NCBI GenBank assembly: GCA_900547475.1
Contig: URGW01000013.1
Coordinates: forward strand, 1-64,000
Source of the DNA: an uncultured Clostridium sp.
GTDB taxonomy: Bacteria > Bacillota > Clostridia > Clostridiales > Clostridiaceae
Direction of reading: 5' to 3'
DNA length: 64,000 nucleotides
The number at the start of each line of letters is the position of its first letter. Positions within the stretch are counted from its first letter, which is position 1. Both the position numbers and the translations under genes were made by a program. Of the stretch, positions 55,427 through 64,000 are shown piece by piece. Below the pieces are notes generated by a model. That model worked only from the letters and a program-made list of their open reading frames with translations. It was not told the origin of the DNA and did not search any database.

Positions 55427-56566
55427 TTATTTAAACATTTTACATTTAGTAAGTCTGTCTGGAAGTCTTGGAACCTTTCCTGTTATTTTCTTAATAGCTC
55501 CAGCTTTACATTTAGATATACATTTACCGCATTTAGTACAATCTAAATCATATAACATATGAATATATCCTTTTCTTCCATCTATACATCCTAAGCTGCA
55601 AGAAGATATACATTCTTCACATCCTATACATAACTTTGGATCAATATAAATATTTTCGTTAGATATACAAACTCCAGAACTACACTTTTTCTTTTTAATA
55701 TGATCTAAATAATCTACCTCTCTAATTTGTAAAGATGATAATACTGATTCTGCAACTTCATCTCCTAAAGAACAATTTCCTGAAATATTCATAGCTTCTC
55801 CAATTTCCTGCATAAGAGGTATATAAGTTAACTTTCCTTTTCCAATACTAATCTCATCCATCATAGTATTTAATTGAATTAAACCTTCTCTACAGAATAA
55901 ACATTTTCCGCATGATTTTTCACGATATTCTAATATTTCTTTATTTGCTTCATGTATAATGCAGCTATTTTCATTGAAAGTATTTATTGTTCCATTAGTT
56001 ATTGATACCTGCTCTATATTTTTTTCAACTATAGATTGATCAAAATATCTATTTCCTACTTCAAGGAATTTTATATTATTAATATTCTCTTCTAAAAGTT
56101 CTGAAATTTTTGTTCCATAAGCTACTTTTCTTAAACCTTCTGCATTTATACTTACATAAGAAAAATTTATATCATCCCCTCTAAGTAAGATAGCTATTTT
56201 TACCACATGTTCAAAATGACATAAAAGATTATTTCTATTTTCCCTCCTATTAATTAAACCACTTTTTATTACTATTCCATTTTCTTTAAGCTCATTTATC
56301 ACATTATCACTTAATCTATTATTTTTTTCTGGAAGATATATTTGCATTTCACTTGCATAAGATGTATCTCTTAAAAACTTAATTCCTTCTATAAATAACT
56401 CTGTATCTATTTCAAGAATTTCTAATAATGAATGTTTTAAATCACTATTATATAAACCTACTACAACTTTTTCTATTTTCTCTGGAATAGAAATATATTT
56501 AGAGTCAGTAACCTTTTCAAATACATTTACTAATTGAATCTTATTTAGTATCTCAATAGTATTCAT
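55427..56566 (-). CDS. NuoF-like iron-sulfur protein lacking the FMN/NADH domain
   Basis: 379 aa. N-terminal ~210 residues have no GRGGAGFPTG-type FMN loop. Then the NADH_4Fe-4S domain (EKSCGKCLFCREG ~213-225, later SGNCSLG), a linker, and a 2x[4Fe-4S] ferredoxin domain (CIGCEECISSCSLGC and CTKCGKCISKCKAG) ending RLTKCKMFK. Resembles the C-terminal half of NuoF/HydB/HoxF electron-input subunits. Lies 3 bp after the NuoG-GltD fusion, so both probably form one complex. Confidence 0.8.
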   Translation of the reverse strand: MNTIEILNKIQLVNVFEKVTDSKYISIPEKIEKVVVGLYNSDLKHSLLEILEIDTELFIEGIKFLRDTSYASEMQIYLPEKNNRLSDNVINELKENGIVIKSGLINRRENRNNLLCHFEHVVKIAILLRGDDINFSYVSINAEGLRKVAYGTKISELLEENINNIKFLEVGNRYFDQSIVEKNIEQVSITNGTINTFNENSCIIHEANKEILEYREKSCGKCLFCREGLIQLNTMMDEISIGKGKLTYIPLMQEIGEAMNISGNCSLGDEVAESVLSSLQIREVDYLDHIKKKKCSSGVCISNENIYIDPKLCIGCEECISSCSLGCIDGRKGYIHMLYDLDCTKCGKCISKCKAGAIKKITGKVPRLPDRLTKCKMFK

Positions 56567-56569
56567 TTA

Positions 56570-58687
56570 TTACTTCACCCCCTGTTTCTCAACATAGTCT
56601 GACCATAATCTAGGCCTTGTTATTTTGCATCTTAAATCACATTGTAAACATCTAGAGGCTTCCTTTTGAATATCAGAAGAACATATTCCATGATCAATTA
56701 AACCAAAATTATCTTGACGCTCTTCTGACTTTTCAATTCTAGTTTCTACTCTTTTCTCATAACCAAACCCGCCTATAACTCCAATATAATTAGCTACTTC
56801 TTCCTCGGGAGCAAACTTTTCAGAAATATCTCCATCTCCACCTAAATATTTATCAATTTCACTAGCTGCTTGTCTTCCTGATTCAATAGCTTGAATTACA
56901 GATTTAGTACCATATATCGTATCTCCCGCTGCAAATATTCCTTCAACTCCAGTCATAAGAGTTTTCTCATTAACTAAAATACTATTAGTCCTTCCAAGCT
57001 CTAATCCTACTTCTTCATTAATATCACTTCTTTGTCCTACAGCAAAAATTACTGTATCCGCTTCTATAGTCATTTGTGAATTTTCTTCTTTTTCAATTAT
57101 TGCACGTCTATTCTCATCAAAAGTAAATGACTTAACATTCATAAATGTTACCCCTGTAACTTTATCTGATCCATTTATACTTTCAAAAGTCTTTGCTGGA
57201 TGTACAAAAATCCCTTCTTCCTGTGCTTGTACAATTTCTTCTTCATCTGCAGTCATAACATCTCTTGCTTCTAAACAAGCTAAATGAATTTCTGATGCAC
57301 CTAATCTTTTAGCTGTTCTTGCACAGTCAAATGCAACATTTCCTCCACCTAATACAACAACTTTTTTACCCATTCCAGTTTCTTTTCCCATACTAGCATT
57401 TCTAAGAAAATCAATATTTAATAACGTTCCTTCTAAATCATTTCCTGCTATAGGAAGCTTAACACCCTTATGAGTTCCAATTGCCATTAATACAGCATCA
57501 TAATCATTTTTTAATTGAACAGGATTTTCAACTCTTTCATTTACTTCTATTACTACTCCAGTATCTGCAATTACCATCGCTTCTTCTGCAATAACATTTC
57601 TAGGAAGCCTATACTCAGGAATTCCATAAGACATCATTCCTCCAACTGTTGGCAATGCTTCTTTAAGTGTTACGCTATGACCTTGCTTTCTAAGATAATA
57701 AGCTGCAGTAAGTCCTGCTGGGCCTGCCCCTACAACACATACTCTTTTATCTGTATCAGGTAATTGTTTTCCTCTTTTTCTCCAATACCTTCCTGTATCA
57801 TGTTCTGCTGCATATCTCTTTATATTTCTAATAGACATAGCTTCATTTACTTCTAATCGCTTACATTGCATTTCACATTCATGATTGCAGATATGTCCTA
57901 ATACCTTTGGAAATGGAACTTTTTCACGAATTACAGCTGCCGCTTCATCATATTTTCCTTCTTTAACAAATCTTATATATCTTGGTATATCCGTATGGGC
58001 TGGGCATGCATTACGACAAGGTACTAATGCTTCTTCACGATTACTTGATATTTCACTTAACTGTTTCTTATCACGAATTGCTCCAGTAGGACATACTTCA
58101 GCACAAGCTGTACAAAAACGGCAATCTTCATCTTTTAAAAGCTTATCATGTAATGTAGAAATGCAAGTCTCCATTCCTTTCTTCTTGTACTGTAAAACTC
58201 CTACTCCTCTTAATTCATTACATGCTCTTACACATCTACCACATAATATACATCTATTCATATCATGAACTAATAACGGATTTTCTTTCTCTGGTTCAAA
58301 TCCCTTATTACGAATCTTCATTCTTGAATTATTTGCACCTATATATTGAATTACTGTTTGCAATTCACAATTACCATATTTAGGGCATGTAGTACATTCT
58401 TCTGGATGTCCTGCTAATATAAGTTCTAAAGAAAGATTTCTCAATTTATTTATTCTTTCACTTTTCGTATTAATTACCATACCTTCATAGGGTTTTAAGG
58501 TACAAGATGTCACCACTTCCTCTTGTCCTTCAACTTCTACCAAACATAATCTGCAAGAACCTATGTCCTCTAAATCAGGATGATGGCACAAATGGGGAAT
58601 ATATATTTCATTTTTCAATGCGCATTCTAATACATTTTCACTTTCTGATACTTGTAGCTTTTTCCCATCGATAACTATACTAACCAT
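56570..58687 (-). CDS. NuoG-type [2Fe-2S]/[4Fe-4S] module fused to GltD-like flavoprotein
   Basis: 705 aa from the ATG at 58687 (AAGGGA upstream); a TTG-led extension overlaps the preceding gene and is unlikely. [2Fe-2S] ferredoxin with CHHPD...GSCRLCLVE...VVTSC, NuoG Cys-rich HPEECTTCPKYGNCELQ, two [4Fe-4S] sites (CILCGRCVRACNEL and CRFCTACAEVCPTGA), then a GltD-type part with CRNACPAHTDIPRYI, CNHECEMQCKR, FAD motif VVGAGPAGLTAAYY (~313), NAD(P)H motif VLGGGNVAFDCAR (~438) and AAGDT. Takes electrons from NAD(P)H and passes them along FeS centres; likely partner of the NuoF-like protein and of the cluster's reductases. Confidence 0.87.
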   Translation of the reverse strand: MVSIVIDGKKLQVSESENVLECALKNEIYIPHLCHHPDLEDIGSCRLCLVEVEGQEEVVTSCTLKPYEGMVINTKSERINKLRNLSLELILAGHPEECTTCPKYGNCELQTVIQYIGANNSRMKIRNKGFEPEKENPLLVHDMNRCILCGRCVRACNELRGVGVLQYKKKGMETCISTLHDKLLKDEDCRFCTACAEVCPTGAIRDKKQLSEISSNREEALVPCRNACPAHTDIPRYIRFVKEGKYDEAAAVIREKVPFPKVLGHICNHECEMQCKRLEVNEAMSIRNIKRYAAEHDTGRYWRKRGKQLPDTDKRVCVVGAGPAGLTAAYYLRKQGHSVTLKEALPTVGGMMSYGIPEYRLPRNVIAEEAMVIADTGVVIEVNERVENPVQLKNDYDAVLMAIGTHKGVKLPIAGNDLEGTLLNIDFLRNASMGKETGMGKKVVVLGGGNVAFDCARTAKRLGASEIHLACLEARDVMTADEEEIVQAQEEGIFVHPAKTFESINGSDKVTGVTFMNVKSFTFDENRRAIIEKEENSQMTIEADTVIFAVGQRSDINEEVGLELGRTNSILVNEKTLMTGVEGIFAAGDTIYGTKSVIQAIESGRQAASEIDKYLGGDGDISEKFAPEEEVANYIGVIGGFGYEKRVETRIEKSEERQDNFGLIDHGICSSDIQKEASRCLQCDLRCKITRPRLWSDYVEKQGVK

Positions 58688-58721
58688 TACTTGTCCCTTC
58701 TTTCTGTAGCCACCTATAATT

Positions 58722-59672
58722 TTAATAAGTTGATTCAAAGTTTTTATAAGGTTCCATTAACTTTGGGATTTCTTCCTTATAAGTTTGTAACTTTGGAATT
58801 ATAACTTTCATCATATCTTTTAATTCATAATAATGTTCATATAAACCATTCATAGTATTACGAGCTCTTTCTTGTTCTTTCTTTGAAAATTCAACCTTAA
58901 TCTTTCCATCTTCAATAGAAAGCTCACCTTTAATTCCACAAAGAGGACATTCAACGTCTGTAGTATCTTCAATAGAAATAATTTTATTATGGCATACTGG
59001 ACATACACCTTTATCTCCCCACCACTCTATTTCTTCTCTCTTTTTACCTACTGAATTTACTAAATGCTTTCCTAAATCCGAAACTTTATCAAGGAATGGC
59101 TTGTCCAATACTGGATTAGTTCTATGTCCCATATCATATGCATCTAATTGACCTACTACGTTCATAGCTACTGACATACCAAACATATGGAAATTAGGTA
59201 ATCCCATTGATACCCAGTTTGGAGTATGTGCTCCACCTACTGATATATAAGCTACATATCTATCCCTAAATAACCTTTCATCAAGTAATTCTTCAGCACC
59301 TTCTTTAATTCTCTTCTTTTGCTCTTCTGTTGCAGCTGCTAAATCATGTGCCGCTCCAAATCTATCAATAAAATTCTTTAATTGCCCTACTGGTGCTATA
59401 GAATAAACTGGTGCAACAACAACTATTCCATCTGCATCAAGGATATCATTTTCTAATTTTAAATAATCATCCTTAAGTATGCATTTAATTTGTTTCCCTT
59501 TATCTCTTAATACTGAACATGCTCCACATCCTTTACAATGTCCAATTTGCATATCCATTGTATTTACAAATTTCACTTCTGCTCCAGCTTCCTTTGCTGC
59601 AATTAATGTATGTTTTGCTAATATATCACAATTATGATTGTGTCTTCCCATTGATATTGCTAAAATCTTCAT
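58722..59672 (-). CDS. Iron-sulfur flavoprotein with zinc ribbon, paralogue of the 46558 gene
   Basis: 316 aa. AISMGRHNHNCDILAKHTL (FMN phosphate loop), HCKGCGACSVL plus CILKDD (cluster Cys), APVYSIAPVGQLKNFIDR (FMN loop), GGAHTPNWVSMGLP, and the C-terminal ribbon CPVCHNK...CPLCGIKG. First gene after the regulator, 34 bp before the NuoG-GltD fusion, so it is the likely electron acceptor of that complex. Confidence 0.85.
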   Translation of the reverse strand: MKILAISMGRHNHNCDILAKHTLIAAKEAGAEVKFVNTMDMQIGHCKGCGACSVLRDKGKQIKCILKDDYLKLENDILDADGIVVVAPVYSIAPVGQLKNFIDRFGAAHDLAAATEEQKKRIKEGAEELLDERLFRDRYVAYISVGGAHTPNWVSMGLPNFHMFGMSVAMNVVGQLDAYDMGHRTNPVLDKPFLDKVSDLGKHLVNSVGKKREEIEWWGDKGVCPVCHNKIISIEDTTDVECPLCGIKGELSIEDGKIKVEFSKKEQERARNTMNGLYEHYYELKDMMKVIIPKLQTYKEEIPKLMEPYKNFESTY

Positions 59673-59802
59673 ATTTCATTTCTCCTTTAAAATTCATATT
59701 TGCTATAATATTATTTTAATTTATATTTACCTTTGGCTCTTTACCTAAAATATTGTAATCAAATATATTTTTTAACCTTAAATAAAGGTTTGTAACTATA
59801 AA

Positions 59803-59851
59803 AAAGAAAATAGGACAAAAATTAATACATTTATTTTGTCCTATTTTCTTT
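59803..59851 (-). terminator. Terminator of the AraC-GH39 gene
   Basis: 18-bp perfect stem AAAGAAAATAGGACAAAA / TTTTGTCCTATTTTCTTT, U-rich on both strands. It isolates the regulator transcript from the cluster. Confidence 0.85.
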
Positions 59852-62261
59852 AATATAAATAAGTTATCTCTATATAATTAATCTCATTAGCTTCAAGACA
59901 TATTGAAAAATTCAATTTATTATTTCTAGATTCTACATACTTTACACTAATATGTGGAATAGTTATTCTAGATAAATAATTAATATCTTCTTGCATCATC
60001 TCTTCTGGCTTACCCATATTAATCCATTCATCTTGAATACTTCCATGTTTTTTACTTACTGAGTGAATCCTAACTAAATATCTTCCGCCTCTAGGAACTT
60101 CAAATTCAAAATCCATCTTCATATTTTTATTATCTTCTAATAACTCATCAATTTTTTCTATCTCTAATTGATCCTCATCCTTTAAACAATACTGATAATT
60201 GAAGTTTTTAAAATTATGACATACTATCTTATAATTGCAAATCCCTTGTGATACTACGATATAATTTTCACCCTTTTTTACTATATTTCCATCTAATCGT
60301 TTCATAAATTTAAATGCATAATATGATGGCTTTTCTATTCCATTCTTTGTAAGTAGACCTCCACTTCCATTTAAAAACTCACTTGAATCATAAAAGTCTG
60401 CAAACAAATCTGACCCAATCCAATACCCTACCAAATTAATACCTTCTACATCCACAATATCTAATATATTTTTAGTAAGATATGCGCCTTTTACACAACT
60501 ATCATTAAGATTGTTTCTATTAGATACAGTAAAACTCCATTCAGATATATGAATATCATTAACTTGGATTCCTGATTCTTTTATCATCTTTACCGCTTTA
60601 TTCATATAATTTTTTACGTAGTTTTGATCCATGGACAATTCTGGTTTTTTGCCATTACTTCCTTTTTCACCTGGATATGGATAGCAATATAAGCTTATAA
60701 AACTTGGTTTCTCTTTGCTTCTTTTCCATTGCTTTAAACTTTCTCTAACATTTTCTTCTCCATAACGTAATGATATTCCATAGCCACCTATTTTTATATC
60801 AGGTACATATTTTCTAATTTCTCCTGCAACAATATCAAAGCATTCCAAATATTCCTGTATATCAATAATATCTGCCATTAAATTACTATCACTATCTTTT
60901 TCTATTCTCCAATATTCAAAATACCATTTTCTTATTTCTTCAATTCCATATCTATTTATCAAATGCTTAATTAACATATAAATAAAATATTCTAAGCTTT
61001 TTTTGCTTTTAAATATATTTTCTTCACTTTTTTGATAAAGTAAAACTTTATATTTTTTTATTAATTTTTTTGTTTTAACACCTAATTCAATATATGGTAT
61101 CATTCCATTATTAATAAGAAAATCCAGTATACGATCTAACTTTGTAAAATTATATTTTTTCCCCTCAGAATGTTCATTTAAAAACATTTCAGAAGAGTAT
61201 AAGTCCCAAAAACGTACATATTTTATTCCTAACTTTTCTTTTAAGCATAAAATATGTTCTTGCATATCTGAATGTAATAAATCTGCTGCTGTTCCAGCAT
61301 TAATTAATATAAATTTATTATTTATTTTTTCTGTATTATTACTACTATCATAAACCTTTACTTTTCTTTGTAAAGCCTGTGAATAATCTGTATTTTCTAA
61401 CATATTATCCTGATAATACATCATTAACTTTTTATCTAACTCTTCCTTATTACCCTCTTTAATTTCTTCTTTATTTTTATCACCTTTCCAACTTACCCTA
61501 TATAAAGAAGGTGTAATATTATATTTTTCTTTAAAAGCCTTATTAAATGCTGCAGAACTTGAAAATCCACACTCTACTGCAATTCTTACTACTGGCTTAT
61601 CTGAATAAATTAATGCTTCTATTGCATATTCTAACCTTACTTTATTTACACATTCTAAAAAACTCATTCCAAATTGCTTTTTTATATACTTTGATAAGTA
61701 TGCATTTGATAAATAAAGTTTTTCTGATAAATCATTTAAACTAATTTCTTTATCATAATTTTCATTAATATAGTCCTCTATTTTTTGTTTCCTCTCTTCA
61801 TTTTTATGAACCATATTAGAGTAATTTTCATCTTCTTCTGTTAGCAAAAAGTTTGTAGCTAAGCTATTTAGAAAATCATAATAAATAGAAATTAAAAATA
61901 ATTGACTTTTATTCTGATTTGAATAGTGATAATTACAAATTTTCTTTAAAACAGTCCTAATTTCATCATACTTTTCCCCATCACCAGCAGTTGAATTGCA
62001 CCCAAAAATGGCATTACTATTTTTAAGAATCTTTTTAAGCTCTGTTCTATCTATAATTAATTTTCCAATTAACACATCTCCACTTGAAATATATGAATAA
62101 TTTCTGTCTGGATTTATTGTAATAAAATCATCTTGTTTTAATACATAGCTTTCATCCTCTAATTTTAATTTAATTTCCCCCTCTAAAATAAAAAGAACAA
62201 CTATATTTGACTCTTTATTACGCTCTATCCTTTTATCTGTTAAAAATTGAAATTTAATCAT
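59850..62261 (-). CDS. AraC-family regulator fused to a GH39-like domain
   Basis: 803 aa. N-terminal cupin-like ligand domain (~15-85), AraC HTH_18 (~155-262; LSEKLYLSNAYLSKYIKKQF, CGFSSSAAFNKAFKEKYNITPSLYR), then a GH39-type TIM barrel (~310-660; YVRFWDLYSSEMFL, FEYWRIEKD, HISEWSFTVS, GYWIGSD) and a C-terminal beta-sandwich. At the acid/base place GH39 enzymes have a W-N-E-P motif; here it is YWRIE, with the catalytic Glu replaced, while the nucleophile-strand Glu (ISEW) remains. Probably a glycoside-sensing, non-catalytic regulator. GGGAGG precedes the ATG. Sits between the flavoprotein gene and the rest of the cluster, likely its activator. Confidence 0.88.
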   Translation of the reverse strand: MIKFQFLTDKRIERNKESNIVVLFILEGEIKLKLEDESYVLKQDDFITINPDRNYSYISSGDVLIGKLIIDRTELKKILKNSNAIFGCNSTAGDGEKYDEIRTVLKKICNYHYSNQNKSQLFLISIYYDFLNSLATNFLLTEEDENYSNMVHKNEERKQKIEDYINENYDKEISLNDLSEKLYLSNAYLSKYIKKQFGMSFLECVNKVRLEYAIEALIYSDKPVVRIAVECGFSSSAAFNKAFKEKYNITPSLYRVSWKGDKNKEEIKEGNKEELDKKLMMYYQDNMLENTDYSQALQRKVKVYDSSNNTEKINNKFILINAGTAADLLHSDMQEHILCLKEKLGIKYVRFWDLYSSEMFLNEHSEGKKYNFTKLDRILDFLINNGMIPYIELGVKTKKLIKKYKVLLYQKSEENIFKSKKSLEYFIYMLIKHLINRYGIEEIRKWYFEYWRIEKDSDSNLMADIIDIQEYLECFDIVAGEIRKYVPDIKIGGYGISLRYGEENVRESLKQWKRSKEKPSFISLYCYPYPGEKGSNGKKPELSMDQNYVKNYMNKAVKMIKESGIQVNDIHISEWSFTVSNRNNLNDSCVKGAYLTKNILDIVDVEGINLVGYWIGSDLFADFYDSSEFLNGSGGLLTKNGIEKPSYYAFKFMKRLDGNIVKKGENYIVVSQGICNYKIVCHNFKNFNYQYCLKDEDQLEIEKIDELLEDNKNMKMDFEFEVPRGGRYLVRIHSVSKKHGSIQDEWINMGKPEEMMQEDINYLSRITIPHISVKYVESRNNKLNFSICLEANEINYIEITYLY

Positions 62262-62454
62262 TTTATCCTCCCACTATCCCCTTTTAGAACATAAAAATAT
62301 TGTTCTAAACATCATAAGTAAATAAGACTTTTTTATACCATTTAAAATATATACCATAATCCTTTAAATTTTATTATATCACACATTTTTTTACTTTATT
62401 ATATTTTTTAAGTAATTAAATTACGACTTAATATTATATACTTATCTTTTTTGT

Positions 62455-63900
62455 CTATTTTTGTATATATTCAGTTGCACTGATAGCTGCAATCCTTCCT
62501 GTATTAACGGCATAGCCCATAGAGTTTCCTGGTAAAAGGAACATATAGCTATCTTCATATATAGCACATGAATCTGCACCAGCACTGTATAAACCTGGTA
62601 CTGGCTCAAAATCATTATCAATAGCTTCGCAGTTGTCATTGATTTTAATTCCACCAACAGTTCCGTATCCACCCGGTCTTATCTTTGCACAAAAATAAGG
62701 TGCTTTTCTTATTTCTCTCATATATTTTCTATCCTTATAGAACTCTACATCTCCACTTTCACAAAGATAATTATAATATTCAACCGTCTCAAGAAGATTG
62801 TCCTTATCTATCCCTATTTTTTCTGCTAACTCTTCTATAGTATCTGCAGCAACTACATCCTTACTTCCATATGCAACTGCACTTTTTATACCATCCCAAA
62901 ATTCAGATACATCAGGATTAGTACGTACTAAGCTAACATTATCTACTCCATTTTTTACATAATATTTTACAATTGAAGAATCTACTATGCTATAGCCTGT
63001 CCTTTCTTTTTGATTGGATACAACATTAGAAAGATATGTTGCATTTTGCATATACTCTTCATTCATAATACGTTTACCATGCTTATTAACTAAAAGATTA
63101 GGTTGACTAAAAACATTAGGTACTGCTTGTGGAAGATTTTCCATTCCTTCAACACTTGCTGCTGATTCTATACGAATAGTAGATTTAGCAGCACCTGCTT
63201 CCCATGCCATCTTCATCCCATCCCCAACTAAACCAGGGATAGCAAAACTAAATAAATCTCTTCCATGTTCCATTCCAGTTTCAGATTTTATTAATTCCTT
63301 ATTTGAACCAGCTCCTCCAGTGCAAATAATCGCTGCTTTACATGATATTTCAAATTCATTTCCATCTTTGTTAATAGCCAATACACCATTTACTTTGCCA
63401 TCTTTCATAATTATTCTTTTAGCTGGAGTTTCCATTAAAAATTTAACTCCTAATTCTAATGCCCTTTTATATAAAGCTTTATTCATAAATGATGCTGCTC
63501 TTGGTCCAATCTCTTGATCAGTTTTTACAATATGCCAAGTTGCTTCTGATTGAGGGAAATATTTAAAGGCACCTTCAAATTCAACTCCCATATCTTCTAG
63601 CCATTCAATAGTATCTGCTGATTGTGCAAAATATCTTTTTACTAATCTTGCATCTACTTGATAATGAGTATATTCCATAAACATATTAAATGCCTTTTCT
63701 ACTGTAATAGAATCCATTTGTTGTTTTTGATATTTAGTTTCTATTCCTAATGGTCCCATTCCCATATTAGCTGCACCACCAACACTTGCAGCTTTTTCAC
63801 AAACTATTACCTTAGCGCCATTTTCTGCCGCTTGAACTGCTGCAGATAATCCTGCTGGTCCTGCCGCTACCACTACTATTTCACATTGTAAATTTTTCAT
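62455..63900 (-). CDS. FAD-dependent fumarate-reductase-type oxidoreductase
   Basis: 481 aa from the ATG at 63900 (GGAGAGG 4 bp upstream); the frame opens 13 codons earlier without a ribosome site. FAD_binding_2 family: VVVAAGPAGLSAAVQAAENGAKVIVCEK (split at ~6-33), GGAANMGMGP, and the C-terminal FAD site YSAGADSC...GNSMGYAVNTGRIAA. No heme or FMN domain, no signal peptide, so a cytoplasmic single-subunit reductase, of the class that reduces fumarate, urocanate or cinnamate-like double bonds. First gene of the locus; substrate probably an unsaturated aglycone (inference). Confidence 0.88.
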   Translation of the reverse strand: MKNLQCEIVVVAAGPAGLSAAVQAAENGAKVIVCEKAASVGGAANMGMGPLGIETKYQKQQMDSITVEKAFNMFMEYTHYQVDARLVKRYFAQSADTIEWLEDMGVEFEGAFKYFPQSEATWHIVKTDQEIGPRAASFMNKALYKRALELGVKFLMETPAKRIIMKDGKVNGVLAINKDGNEFEISCKAAIICTGGAGSNKELIKSETGMEHGRDLFSFAIPGLVGDGMKMAWEAGAAKSTIRIESAASVEGMENLPQAVPNVFSQPNLLVNKHGKRIMNEEYMQNATYLSNVVSNQKERTGYSIVDSSIVKYYVKNGVDNVSLVRTNPDVSEFWDGIKSAVAYGSKDVVAADTIEELAEKIGIDKDNLLETVEYYNYLCESGDVEFYKDRKYMREIRKAPYFCAKIRPGGYGTVGGIKINDNCEAIDNDFEPVPGLYSAGADSCAIYEDSYMFLLPGNSMGYAVNTGRIAAISATEYIQK

Positions 63901-64000
63901 AATTCCTCTCCATTCTGCTGTACAATATATGGACAGCAATTTTAATTTCTATTTTTAATTAGTTTTATTATAAATCTATTCATAATAATATTCTTTTTGT

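Noticed and set aside
1..64000. rRNA or tRNA genes, T-box or metabolite riboswitches
   Set aside because: Scanned intergenic regions by eye; no cloverleaf with GGTTCGA-type arm, no T-box TGGN motif and no recognisable riboswitch core. A covariance-model search would settle this.

Overview
The window is low-G+C DNA (strongly A/T-rich codons, AGGAGG-type ribosome sites, short rho-independent terminators) that looks chromosomal from a Clostridium sensu stricto. Pointers are the SCIFF peptide with its radical-SAM maturase, an LPxTG-anchored endo-alpha-N-acetylgalactosaminidase and an Erm of Erm(Q) length. Species cannot be fixed from the sequence alone. Nearly all genes are on the minus strand. 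No rRNA, tRNA or CRISPR array was seen.

Left part (1-10.4 kb): a cell-wall amidase with SH3 repeats cut by the window edge, an Orn/Lys/Arg decarboxylase-family enzyme, a LytTR operon (regulator, membrane protein, small protein), an M16 peptidase, the SCIFF ranthipeptide and its maturase, and a YhgE/Pip membrane protein.

Transposon (10612-15025): 28-bp imperfect inverted repeats (GGCTTTGTTTTAA...GTTGAAATT) and an exact 8-bp target duplication (AATAAATT) delimit a 4.4-kb IS1595-type element. Besides its transposase it carries an Erm 23S rRNA methyltransferase and an HflX-type ribosome-splitting GTPase. Each resistance gene has its own 14-aa leader peptide (MIMNGGIASIRLR + R or G). A separate promoter, a 23-aa leader ORF and a strong terminator stand in front of both. 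This reads as a mobile, drug-inducible macrolide/lincosamide resistance unit combining target methylation and ribosome rescue.

Middle (15-44 kb): DEAD-box helicase, a two-component system, an aldo/keto reductase, a solo Mrr-nuclease/SF2-helicase fusion, a LemA/TPM pair, the 1890-aa GH101 mucin glycosidase, thioredoxin, an HNH protein, an esterase, a MacAB-like exporter, a DcuSR/CitAB-type two-component system next to an AEC permease and a D-lactate dehydrogenase, a ParA ATPase with an unknown partner, and a B12-binding radical SAM gene broken by a frameshift.

Mobile-element scar (44.2-46.5 kb): a diverged IS1595-type end, an inactivated IS3-family element between two gene fragments, and an IS4-like transposase remnant.

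Right part (46.5-63.9 kb): a 13-gene catabolic cluster, all on the minus strand. It holds adjacent homologues of C-glycoside deglycosidase alpha and beta (DUF6379) subunits, two Gfo/Idh/MocA oxidoreductases, a second TIM-barrel isomerase, two sugar/MFS transporters, two flavodoxin-type iron-sulfur flavoproteins, a NuoG-GltD fusion with a NuoF-like partner lacking the FMN domain, a fumarate-reductase-type flavoprotein, and an AraC regulator fused to a degenerate GH39 domain. My inference is uptake of a plant-type (C-)glycoside, oxidation of its sugar, C-glycosidic cleavage, and reduction of the aglycone with NAD(P)H-derived electrons.
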